The position numbers were made by a program, and so were the translations under genes. 64,000 nucleotides of DNA from assembly GCA_024663395.1 (NCBI GenBank), contig JANFAH010000008.1, forward strand, positions 806,001 through 870,000, read 5' to 3'. The notes under the pieces are model-generated. The model did not search any database, was not told the origin of the DNA, and was given only the letters and a program-made list of their open reading frames with translations. The DNA comes from Pisolithus tinctorius. Taxonomy: Eukaryota; Basidiomycota; Agaricomycetes; Boletales; Pisolithaceae. Within the stretch, counting starts at the first letter, position 1, and each line of letters opens with the position of its first letter. Below are positions 11,096 to 21,628 of this stretch, piece after piece.

Positions 11096-11640
11096 TTTGT
11101 GCGTGGTAGGGTATGTCACAGCCATTCCGCTACTTGTGTTATTTATATGTGCTTTTGGGTCCACTGGTCACTCAAGAGAGGGGCGTGGATTAAAGTTGTG
11201 GTAACTCGACGCTGAATCTTCTCTGGCTAGCTATCATGCGATTGATTACATACCGATATTCCATTACACTTTGCTGTTTCTCTTTTGCATCAGCAGCTCA
11301 ATTACACAATCACTCAACATTTATGTATACCCTTGACAAAAGATACTCACTAGGTTGAACATCTGCTTTGTGTTGGCAACAGTTCCACATGTCTGAGATC
11401 TTCAACCTTCACTGTAAGTCTGGGTCCAACCATAAATAACTCAACTTACTGGCACAATTGTTTGGGCACAGTTGCATACATTTTGTGCAAGTTCCCTTGC
11501 ACTTCTTGGTGTGCTATTGATTGTAGCAAGCATGTCATTCAGCAGATTCTACTTACTGAGTTGATGTCCTATAGAAAACAAAAATGCAGTAGCTTATACA
11601 CAAGCAAGGCTCAGGATCCACACAGTACATATGTATACTA
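11096..11640. other. Spacer between kinase A and NLR A 3' ends
   Basis: This is the intergenic region between two convergent genes, AT-rich in its right half. It matches 49957-50497 in unit 2. I see no coding region or RNA gene. Confidence 0.6.
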
Positions 11641-14600
11641 TTAGCTACATGCAAGCTTGGCAATTGGCTTGTAACATTGATGCCATTTATTTCCATGAAC
11701 CATTTGGCTCAAATCCAACTCTATACAACAACCTCTAGGTATGACTGTTGTGGTCCACATTGAGTAAAATGGGTGCCTCACTGCCATTGGTATCCAAAGC
11801 AGTAATTCACCCTTTGGACCTCTGATCCAGCCATCATCATGCAGCTTGACTGGTTGAGTGCATGGCATCCCATCCTTCTGCAGGAGTCCACTGAGAAGTT
11901 GTTCAGTATCACAAAGTGCATGTGAAGAGGTAGATGAAAAGCAGATGTGACATGATCTAATGGCTGAAATTGCTGTCAATAATGCAGAATACATTACAGG
12001 GGCATTGTGCTTACCATCTGCTCTGTAAGATGGAACAAGTGGATTGCTCAGATTGGATGGATAAAACTTCAACTGCTCATGGATACTGATCATAAGTTCA
12101 TAGCCATTATTGTCCCAGACCCTCACAGTCTTGTCCCTTGAGCCTGACACAATCCTCTTTCCATCAGGGGAGAATGCAACTGAGCAGACTGCATCTGTGT
12201 GCCCCTCAAGATGGCCACCAATCTGCACACCTCTTTCAGCATCCCACACCCTCACAGTCTTGTCCTGTGAGCCTGACACAATCCTCTTTCCATCAGGGGA
12301 GAATGCAACTGAAGTGACTGCATCTGTATGCCCCTCCAAGCCAAGCACTTGAGAAGCTGGCCAGTGTTCTAAACCTCCTACAACTCCGGGGAGGGAAGAA
12401 AAATTTGGCATAAGCATCACTGATAGCTTTGTCTTCACAGGAAGAAATGCCAGTGCAGAGATGTACACATGTGCTGCACTGTGAGAGATAGCAGCATTGG
12501 AGCTTTGAATAAATCTGATACCACTTTCTACAAACCCCAATGTGTCCATCAATCCATCCTGGTTGGTCTATCCCAAGTGAGCCAACATTAACACAAATAG
12601 TGATGTCAAACTCACCAGGAGCCATGTTTGAGTATAAATCAGTACTGCAGCAGCATTTCCAACTCCACCCAGTAGGCTCATGGCCTCAAGCCAAAATAGA
12701 ATTTTTTCACTCCCCACAAGGGCCTTTAGTAACTGTGCAAGGTCCAACTCCAATGTAGACTTCTGCAGATGTTGTGACCAGAATCGACAGGAGTAGGAGA
12801 AATGAGGCAAAATGTTCTTGCTGATTCTCTCCAGTAAATCAGTAACCTCTGCATTGCTCAAGTAGGAGCTCTCCAATCCACAAATGTTGAACTGAAGCTC
12901 TTCACCAAGGATTCGCAAGGTGGCAACAGCAAGGTTATATGAGCAAGAGGTGTCAATGAAGTAGGCCCCACTCCGCGAACGATCAGTTAGGAAGTCATAA
13001 AATGATGCATGGAGGGGTCGGACAGGAACGCGCCTGTCAACGACGCCACCTAGTATTGGGGACATGGACTCGAGGATGAGCGCAATGTCATAGTGATCTT
13101 GCGTGTTTGGGAAGTGTTTACGCATCCGATTCAAGGCTGCCATAGGCAGAGGTTCGAGCGTCATCACGACCTGGTGCATCACAGAGCGGTATCGTTCAAT
13201 GGCTTTCCCAGATCGTGGGATAGCACTCTCCAAGATTGCGGCATAAGTTGAATCCAAGAGTGTTCTTCCCTCTTCGGACTGTAGAGAGATTGCATCCTCA
13301 TAGCGTTCCTTCACGGTTGCTCCCGCTCTGTTCGGCTTGATGTAGTCGCAGGCCAGACGCGCCCATTCAAATAAGCAGTCCGCCTTCTGGACAATCGTCT
13401 CGACCTCAGGCTCTGCGATGTCTGAAAGGTGACTAAGTTGCGTGGAGACATATAACTTGATATCGCGTTGTGTCCATTCTGTAGAAACGTCGTCCAAGGA
13501 AATTGCCTTCACATGTGGAGAGCCTCTCGACACACGTTCGATATCGGGCAAGGGGCGGGATGTTACGAAGACACGGACATTGTGGGAGAGATTGCCCGCC
13601 TGTGAACCAAGCACCGACAAGATGTGTCTCCGCGATTCATCCGAGCCACTCTCGTCCAGCGCATCGACTACCACGGTTACGCTTCCAATCGTAGCACTCA
13701 ACATCTTCGACAACGGCTCCAAAATGAGCTTTTTCCACTGTAACACGACATCAGAGGTAGTCTTGAGCGAATGGTCCTTCGCCAGCACGTCGGCCAAAGC
13801 TCGCCGGAATGCAGGGTCCCAGTCCGCTAGATCACGTGCAATGGTGGTAAACATTTTTTCCTCGCGATGCTCGGCTTGCCTGTCTCGGGCGAAGCAAAAG
13901 CACGACCCGAACCCGCCAGCATCCTTGAGCAACAAAGCAATGGTATGCGCGATGGCAGACTTCCCTCTGCCGGCCTGCCCGTGCAGCCAGAGAATGCGCG
14001 GGACATTTTCATCTGTGCTGTTGATCCAGCTGACGATCTCCGTGAGGATCTCAGTTCTGGTACCGTCTAGGCACCTCTTCGTCTCATTAACACCCGCACT
14101 CCCTGCGTAGGCCATCCCTTCAAGGCTCATATCTCCGCGTGCGAGGCTCACATCTCCTCGCACGAGGTCCAGTTCTCCACGCGCAAGTTTCAGGTCTTCA
14201 AGTACATGGTGCACGTTGGTGTGAATATCCCGGACTGCATGGTCCCGGAACTGCTGCATCAGGTTGTTCAGGTCCTTGACGTAACCATCAGTCGTGGTCC
14301 GCGTCTCAGACACTATGTTCTTTCCCAATCTCTGCCCTGAGAACAGCTGAATCAATCACCCTTTCGACAAAAAGTGGAATCGACATACAAAAGCTTTTCG
14401 TCTCCGAATAATTCTTGATGAACCGGGCTGCATCACTTATCACCTGTGCAATTTTCCCCAAAGTTGCCTTCATACTATCGATATTCCGGATGGTATCGTC
14501 CGCTAGAAGAAATTCATAGACTTGTCTGACTGTATCAAGGAGGTTGGACACCTCGTTGTCCAGGTCAGCTTGATTGATAAGCGACTGTAGGGAGCGGTGT

Positions 14601-15472
14601 GAGGTGAGCAGCGCGTATCACCAGGATGTGAGGGTACCTGAGCAGCCGCGGTTAAGATTCCAAGAGCAATCTGGGCATAGGGGTGAATCTGCGCACTTAC
14701 ATCAGAGCCTGTCAATGACCATAGGATAATGCACGTACCTGGGCGATAGTAGTAACGACGGAGTTAAAGGTCTTGAGAGGCTGGAGGTACGTGTTACTGA
14801 AGTTTTGAATACTTGCAACCGCAATATCAGCCTGTGCAACGAGTTCAGTAGCCGTTTGGCCCTTCCCCGGTATGGACGTCATTCCATCCAGGGCCTGCTG
14901 AGCAGCATCGACTTCACTGCCGATCAATACCGAGACCGGACTGAATGTGGCACTGGCGCCATTGGTAGGTTCAACAGCACCACTGCTGGTGTCGCCGAAT
15001 GGCCCAATTACAGTATCGGCATTCCTGTCATGCGTAGCCGGTACCGGCCCTATTTCTGAGTTGTCGTTTGGCCTTTGAGTCTGTCCAATACGAGTAATCA
15101 AGGTCATGGGAACAATAGGATAAGGGAGATGACACACATCCTGAGTTAGAGCCGATTGGTTTTGTTCTCGTTGCGCATGCCCGCCCCCAGCGGGATCCGG
15201 GTTAGCGATTTCTGCTGCGACGGAACCTTGGTTCGACCGATGGAAGATGTGCTTCATCCCTGCAAGCGCCCTCCGGGAGAAACTTCCCAACGCTCCAGCA
15301 ATCGAGGCTACGTCACGAGCGGGAATCTGAGGCGGCTCTTGCGGCTGTTTCTTCGTGGATCGGCGACTATGATTGGCCGCAGGGAGATTAGTTACTTACC
15401 GAGACAATGTTAGATGCAGAGCCAGGTGGCTTTGTAGATCCAAAGAAACGATGTTTCTTCGATGCGAGCCAT
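11641..15472 (-). pseudogene. NACHT-WD40 (NLR-like) gene, copy A
   Basis: Six exons on the minus strand: 15472-15400, 15366-14739, 14688-14639, 14584-14389, 14336-12616 and 12558-11641 (TAA), with introns of 33-57 nt. The order is a basic N-terminus, a helical region (IHPYAQIALGILTAAAQ, then NYSETKSFW), then NACHT with Walker A GQAGRGKS and Walker B VVVDALDES. Next come a helical region typical of this family, two WD40 repeats, and a conserved C-terminal domain (LSQMVHGNKWHQCYKP). Such STAND proteins act in fungal non-self recognition and cell death. Exon 1 lacks 5 bases relative to copy B after the codons MAR, which shifts the frame at the start. Two WD40 repeats cannot close a propeller. 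It is probably non-functional, although the NACHT exon is open throughout. Confidence 0.8.
12082..12339 (-). repeat. Two WD40 repeats of 129 bp (NLR copy A)
   Basis: Two tandem 43-residue units of the form LEGHTDAVxSVAFSPDGKR. They correspond to the ends of the 14-unit array in copy B. The first differs from the second at the hypervariable residue after HTDAV (T versus C) and after SGS (Q versus R). Confidence 0.9.
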
Positions 15473-15752
15473 TGAGAAATCAATATTTGATTCAAAGTCA
15501 ATAGATGGGGCCGACGATTGAGGTTGTGAATGTGGAAACAAGAAAAGGTTGCAACAAGCGCCGACATGCTGTAAACACGTTGCTTAACTTCTCAGCGCAT
15601 CAAAATGACGATCGGTTTGAAACTGGAATGTACACACGGAAAACATCTGATCTTACCACCATCGTACTGATACATTCAGTGTTGGGATAGTTCGGAGGGG
15701 GTACGTATGCATTCCTATTCTTGGGACTTCGCCTTTCGTGCATTCTAATTTA
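15473..15752. other. NLR A upstream region and end of duplication unit 1
   Basis: This is the probable promoter side of NLR A. It is similar to 55890-56140 until about 15703, after which the sequence is unique up to the Helitron end at 15753. I see no gene. Confidence 0.5.
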
Positions 15753-16519
15753 CTAGCTATTGCTAGCCCTGGGCCCTGTCGGCCCCAGGGTCCCCTACAT
15801 GGTCATTCTGCTGGCTTCGCCAGCTTGGATTCATCCTACATAGTCATTCTGCTGACTTTGCCAGCTCAGATTCATCCTACATAGTCATTCTGCTGGCTTT
15901 GCCAGCTCAGATTTATCCTACATGGTCATTCTGCTGGCTTTGCCAGCTCAGATTCATCCTACAATGGTCATTCCACTGGCATTGGTCAGCTGAGGAGCAT
16001 TGCTCCTCAACTAACCAATGCCAGCTCAGCTTTCAAAGGAAGAGCTTCATCTCATTTGCTTTCTTCAAGCCATTCAGTTGTAGTCATAGCAATTTGATGG
16101 CAGACAGGATTTATACAATTTGAAAAAGACATGTCTATAGTATAGTACACATTTAAACTCATAGACTTGTTTGTTTGGTGTCCTTGGCCACTGTGCAGCA
16201 CCTTGATGTTCCTTGGATGGGTACATCTGGACAGAGCAACATATAGTTGCCCATGAGAGAACACAGGTGTCCTGAGGTCAAGGTCCACATGTTGGACTGT
16301 CTAGCCTTGTGATTTGTTAATGGTCATTGAATAGGCCAGATGAACAGGAAACTGCAGGTGATGCAAGGGTATTGGGAAGTCATCTGGATTGGTATCCAAA
16401 GCCTTGTGAGGAATCAGCACCACATCATTGTTGGCATCTCCATCCCTTTCCTGCAACACACTCCAATATATGACAGGTATATCTGATCTACACCTATTAG
16501 GCAGGTAACCACACAACAC
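15753..16519 (-). mobile_element. Helitron 3' fragment with helicase C-terminus
   Basis: On the minus strand the coding remnant (16519-16052) gives the last part of a Pif1-type Helitron helicase: FPVHLAYSMTINKSQG, a TAG at about 16300 in place of Gln, then [20 protein letters not shown]. Downstream is the structural 3' end: a hairpin of CCCTGGG/CCCAGGG arms (15784-15790 and 15767-15773) followed by CTAG and a second CTAG at 15753-15756, next to a T. A hairpin plus CTRR followed by T is the classic Helitron 3' terminus. The 5' end and the Rep domain are not visible. Confidence 0.75.
15790..15985. repeat. About 48-bp tandem repeats inside the Helitron 3' region
   Basis: About four to five copies of a unit containing GTCATTCTGCTGGCTTTGCC and ATTCATCCTACAT. 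Each contains the small palindrome CTGGC-TTT-GCCAG. They lie between the helicase stop and the terminal hairpin. Confidence 0.8.
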
Positions 16520-16970
16520 AGTGCTACACTTTTGGTAGTCACTTGATAGTCAAAAAAGCGGACACTACACTACACCTATTAGGCAGTTAACTACACAACA
16601 CAATGCTACACTTCTGGTAACAATCACTCAATAGTCAAAAAAGCAGACACTACACTGCACTTATTAGGCAGATAACTACACAACATAATGCCACACTTTT
16701 GGTAGTCACTTGATAGTCAAAAAAAGCAGACACTACACTACACCTACAACACATTGCTACACTTTTGGTTCACTTGATAGTCAAAAAAGCGGACACTACA
16801 CTACACCTACAACACAGTGCTACACTTTTGGTAGTCACTTGATAGTCAAAAAAGCGGACACCACATTACACCTATTAGGCAGTCAACCACACAACACAAT
16901 TGCTACACTTAGGGCAGTCACTTGATAGTCTAGTAGTCAAAAAAGCAGACATAATACTACACTTATTACC
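16487..16970. repeat. Minisatellite, unit 62-88 bp, six copies
   Basis: Each unit carries CACTTGATAGTCAAAAAAGC, then a run of ACTACAC motifs and GTGCTACACTTTTGGTAGT. Longer units also hold ACCTATTAGGCAG. Anchor motifs lie near 16540, 16627, 16707, 16770, 16838 and 16919. The first unit overlaps the upstream edge of the helicase remnant. Confidence 0.8.
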
Positions 16971-18434
16971 AGCATTCTATAGTACTACCAATGCGCAATT
17001 TTTAGCGGAGTTTGAATGGCTCTGCAGGAGTTTGAAATTGTTGCCATGTCCCCAGAACTCGGTATTGGACAACTGCAGGAAAAGTGGCACATGGTTTTCG
17101 TTGTACAAAAGCAGAAGTTTTATATTACTTAGCGAAATTAGCGAAATTAGTGAAATACACAAAATACACGAAATAGTCATCAAGTATCACCAATTTCTTC
17201 ATGTTCTCCCTTAAATATATGATCGCCTGTTCTTGTCCCCAGCTGTGCTCAGATGAGTCTGCCATGAGAGAAAAATGTAAAAATTGTTGCGATGTCTTTG
17301 GGCAACAGCACCGACCTTTAGAATCGAAATATCTCAGGAACCAGAGCAGCTAGCGTCCTAATTTCTTCAGATTTGAAATCCTCAGACTCGACCACAGGGC
17401 ACTTTAGCAAAGATGTCTGGTTTTCTACAAGCTTTCCCCCCACTCGGAAGGTGCTGATATGACTGTGCTTGAGGTGCGTCTGCTTTGCATGCAGTGCCAT
17501 TGTGTGAGTGATGTACAGATTTCTTGTTTTTACAGAGTGCTTGCTGCTATACTCCCATCTACTGGTCGACTTACAGAGGTATGGCAACTCTGATAACCTG
17601 AGCCTCTGGAAATTTCATCGTGTATGTGATGACTGCACAGGCAGTCTAATTGATAGTGAGGCTGGTATTCAGGCTTTCTAGGATGGCTTGATATCCTTGG
17701 GTACAAAGACCATCTCGATGATTCCTCAGGTGCTCACCATTTTCACCTCAAGGTGGGGGACAATCATATACCTCTGTGACTGATGCCAATTGAGCTGAAC
17801 CAGATGTTTTGACTGGTTTGCATTGTTCTCAGGCATCAATGACTGTACTACTTCCTGACCATTGCGATGAGAGTACCATGTATTAATATTATCGGTACTT
17901 GTATAAGTGGGTGTGAATTGCTGTGGGAAGTCTAAGCGAGCAGGAGAGAAAGACCAATGGCAGAAGTTCGAGGCTGCCCATGCCTGTCATTGAGAAGAAA
18001 AGTCAGAACACAAGCCTTCATAGCTAGGTGAACCAACAGAGATAGTGATATACAACTGAAATGAGAAGATGTACAATCTGAGATCTGAGACTGAGTCTAG
18101 AGAAAGATGTAGAGGTGAGTGTAAGTTCGTAGATCACAAGGTGAGTGCAATCTAGTGTGTGGGGGGAAAGCCACATGATGCCAGGCCGACTCGAGTGAGC
18201 ATGCCAAGATGCCAAGACAGCAAGCGCACCTGAGAGGGTCATGTGACTGAGAAGGGTTGGGATGAAGGAATGTGATTGGATGCAGAGAGGAATCGAAAAG
18301 GAGTCCATGAAAAGATGTGACACAGCTTGTAAGAGCGGATGAGTGGAAGGAGATCTGAGAAGAGGCCACAAGACCAACCAAACATGCTAAGATGTGAAAG
18401 GGAGGTGGGTGGGAGAGTGAGGAAATATCAAGTA
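16971..18434. other. Unassigned AT-rich spacer
   Basis: I recognise no gene, RNA or element here. Short open frames (for example 17318-17587 and 18024-18377, both minus) have no domain-like content. A short 9-bp microsatellite (GCGAAATTA type) lies near 17130-17160. The last few bases (TCAAG before TA at 18433) match the start of the window, so the right part may belong to duplication unit 2. Confidence 0.4.
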
Positions 18435-18457
18435 CAGTACACTTTCTCATAATGTAT
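18435..18457. repeat. Left TIR of the Tigger-like element
   Basis: Perfect inverted match of about 23 bp to 27202-27224, preceded by the TA target duplication. Confidence 0.9.
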
Positions 18458-18602
18458 ACTAGTTGTGCAGCCAAATCTTCATACATTATGAGAATTATAT
18501 GGAACCAGTGTGTGACAAAATGTGACAAAATGTAACATGTGAAATTATTTCCTAACGAAGTACTGTTCCAGTTTAGTTTGTGTGCATGCATTTCTCACAC
18601 AT

Positions 18603-18830
18603 CGGATTTTGGAGAGTTAAGCACAGCTTCAAATGTAGTAGAAAATGTAAAACCTTCACTTGAAAATTAATTTGACAATTCTTCAATGGCAACACTTGAA
18701 GTTTTTGTGAATGCCTCAATGTTTGCCAATATTTCAAGTTTTGCCTTCGAAAAATTGTCAAATTAATTTTCAAGTGCAGTCTTGACATTTTGTACTACAT
18801 TAAAACCTGTCCTTAACTCTCCAAAATCTG
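18603..18830. repeat. Palindromic (foldback) repeat, copy 1, 228 bp
   Basis: The left arm (CGGATTTTGGAGAGTTAAG...) is the inverted form of the right arm (...CTTAACTCTCCAAAATCTG). The arms are about 100 bp with a few mismatches around a centre near 18715. The direct repeat TCACACAT flanks it on both sides. Confidence 0.85.
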
Positions 18831-18838
18831 TTCACACA

Positions 18839-19066
18839 TGGATTTTTGCAAGTTAAGGACAGGTTTTAATGTGGTACAAAATGTAAAGACTTCACTTGAA
18901 AATTAATTTGACAATTCTTCAAAGGCAAAACTTAAAGTTTTTGTGAATGCCTCAATGTTTGCCAATACTTCAAGTTTTGCCTTCAAAAAATTGTCAAATT
19001 AATTTTCAAGTGCAGTTTTTACATTTTGTACTACATTAAAACCTGTCCTTAACTCTCCAAAATCTG
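18839..19066. repeat. Palindromic (foldback) repeat, copy 2, 228 bp
   Basis: Tandem copy of 18603-18830, with an unrelated 8-bp spacer between them. Its right arm contains the last codons and the TAA of the transposase (reading CAG ATT TTG GAG AGT TAA on the minus strand). Confidence 0.85.
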
Positions 19067-20947
19067 TTGTGTCAGCTCCTCACAGTGAAGCATACCACAG
19101 AACTGGCAGAGCAGTCTTGCCAGATCCAATGATGAGTTGGCATCACTGGCCTGCATGCATGCTGACTTGATTGTCTTGCACATGTTAATAAGGTCAGCAT
19201 AATCCAGTTTCAGTGGAGTTTGCTGATCTTTGTCATCAGACTCCAGCTCCACAACCTCACCCCACTTGATGGCAAGTTCATGCTGCACTGCCACAACAAT
19301 TTCAGTGTCTCTGCCCTCAAATGCATATTGAGACTCTCCAATCTCTCGCTCCTCTTTGGGATCAAGAACTTCATCAATTGTGGGTGGCAACCCAATGATC
19401 TGATTGCACGATTTCAAGATTTTGATGGAGTTGGAGAGTGCTTCCTCAAGAGCAACCAGCTGTGGCAGGTCTGTGCATGGGGTTATCTTAATGGTAAGTC
19501 CAGTGTGGTGAAGTGCTGCTTGGGCAAGCTTCTCAACACCTGCTACAGCCTGTGTGGCATCTCCCTCAGCTCCCATGACAGTGTTGAATGCTTCTTGCCA
19601 ATGTTTGTAAACATACTTGTCCCTGAGCAGGTCCTGAAGCCATTTTTCAGCAGCTGGAAGAGTCATGGCTGACTCCACAGCAAAGTCTCATATGATACCC
19701 CAAGCTTCTGGATTTGCATGGGCAGGGTGAGAGGTCGGTGCAGTTGCTTTCTGGATTCCACAATGATCCCAACAGTTCTTGATAGTGATTGGTGTGACTG
19801 CATCCCAGGCTTCTTTAGCCATTACCATAGCTTCATGAAGGGTTATCTTGTAGATGTCTTGTTTCCCAGCCTTGTCTAGGTCAATTGCACACTGGCAAAA
19901 CCCCTGTCTGTAGTGGGCTTTGAATGAACAGATGATGCCAGCATCATTTGGTTGGACATGTGAGGTAAGATTTGGATGGAAGGACTTGAGCTGAATGTGT
20001 TGTGGTTTGTAGGTGATCAAGTGACTGCTAAAGTTGTCCACATAGAGGCACACATAACACTTTTCGTTGTCCATTTTCCTATCAAACATCTTCACCCACC
20101 TGAGATGTGGTTGGTATGAGTTTAGTGGGGCTGACAAGTTTAGATTTGTGCTTACTCCTCAAATAAATCTGTGGTCATCCATGCTTTTTGATTGCTACAG
20201 TAGTAGAATCCATACTGCTGTGGTGTCTTGTTTATGAAGCAGCATGGCTTCTTTGACTGCCCAATGTAGAACAGTGGCATCTTCTCGCTCCCACCAGTGT
20301 TTGCAGCAAGCCCAAGTGTAATTTGGAATTTTTCCTTTTTCTTCCCTTTCATTTGTTTTGTTGCAAGTCCACGATCAGGAGGAGCACTACCCATTGTTGA
20401 AAGGTGAGTGCACTTGCAAAAATCTGGTTGTGTGACACTCACAATGCAAACAGACTTGTTTCATTGAAATTCCACCAGTCCTTGAGTGGAAATATTGCCA
20501 GGACCTTCTGCACACAAGCCCTTTCACTGTCCACTGTACTTGGATCAATGGAACCAGCTTCTCCATGTTGCCAGTATTCCTTGATCTTGTATGCCTTGCA
20601 GAAAGGTGCAATCCACCCTTCACCATGAAGGCACTTTTCATTTGGAATGTTGAACTCATCCTTGAACCATTTCTGCTTCTCTTGCAGCATTGGGCCATTC
20701 ACCACCTCCCCCTTTTCTTCCATGTGCTTGATCCACTTGAAGAGTGCTTTCTCAACCTCTGGACTTGTGACTGCAGGAGGGCATTTCCTTGAAAGTGCAT
20801 CTGGATGGCTTTGTACTCATGCTTCCAGCTGCTCCCTTTCCTTTAGTTTTCAGGAAAGAGTTGCCTGAGTGAACTTCAAAACACCCTCCACTCATGAGCT
20901 GAAGTATGAAACAACTTGGTCTTGGGGTAGGTCTGGGTGCTCATCAA

Positions 20948-21321
20948 TGTTATGATATGTACTCTTTTCTTTTCTTCTCTTATCTTTTGGCCTTATCTTA
21001 TCTCCCAAACTTGGCCCAGACCCCAGCCTAGGCCTCGCCTCACCTTTGCCACACATTTCCCTTCTAGTATGTTCTGCTCCACTGTGATGTCATCATGACA
21101 TCACTATGATGTCACAGACCTCATGTATGCCTCACTGTTACCTCATGTATCTTAGTATAAGTACCGTCACTCAATCACCCAACTAGCTCTAAGCTAGTTC
21201 ATTTGGGTCTACGAGTCCTAAATCCGCCTGCTTCTAAGCCATTTCCCTTCTTCTTCTTCTCTTTTCCTTTTTGGTTCTTGGTGTGAGCCTACAACAAACC
21301 CTGTTGTTAGGTCTTGTCACA
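20948..21321 (+). repeat. Gypsy-1a 5' LTR
   Basis: Contains the near-palindrome GATGTCAT-C-ATGACATC near 21086-21102, TATAAGTA near 21156 and, about 35 bp later, AAGCTAGTTCA at 21191-21201, the predicted start of the R region. It ends GTCTTGTCACA. Confidence 0.95.
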
Positions 21322-21323
21322 CT

Positions 21324-21334
21324 TGAACTAGCTT
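21324..21334 (+). promoter_or_regulatory. Predicted self-priming primer-binding site
   Basis: TGAACTAGCTT, two bases after the LTR, is the exact reverse complement of LTR positions 21191-21201. It does not look like a tRNA 3' end complement. Tf1/sushi-type elements prime with the first 11 nt of their own mRNA. The same pairing exists in Gypsy-1b. Confidence 0.6.
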
Positions 21335-21628
21335 CTACTCATTGTACCCTCGCACCACTTGTCACCATTCCTTGTTTCCTTTGCAAAGGCTTGTGGGTGT
21401 ACTCACCAAGTCCCCCAGCCTCAGAACCTGACCCAAACCTTTATGTTCCGTGCATCCCCAAGCGACGTTCACTCACTCCGCTCTTCAACCACAACCTTTA
21501 CCCTCTCCCACCACCTCCCTCTTACCCCTTCTCTATCGAATCTGTCTTCCCCTGCTCACTTCCTGCTGAACCCCAGCAACCCTGCTATAACCTCTGTCCC
21601 CACCAGAACTTGAAACGTCCAGATCACT
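21335..21628 (+). other. Gypsy-1a leader before gag
   Basis: A Pro-rich open frame runs through here and on into the gag start in another frame (to 21690). A similar one is present in Gypsy-1b (33750-33370). Because the two elements are close relatives, this conservation does not show that it is translated. Confidence 0.35.

Larger units (their letters stand above)
1..15703. repeat. Tandem segmental duplication, unit 1 (kinase + NLR)
   Basis: This stretch is homologous to 27227-27548 plus 43708-56140. Kinase 5' flank and start, kinase body, spacer and the NACHT-WD40 gene occur in the same order and orientation in both units, at roughly 90-95 percent identity by eye. Similarity stops near 15703, where both copies still read a G-run followed by TAC. 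Unit 1 is interrupted by the DIRS element at 1249-6481. Its left end is outside the window, because the first bases (tcgagtatgtgcgag) still match the unit 2 flank split between 18428-18434 and 27225-27235. Confidence 0.9.

Noticed and set aside
17318..18591. Minus-strand ORFs of 89-164 codons
   Set aside because: AT-rich, low-complexity readings without domain, splice context or copy in the other unit.
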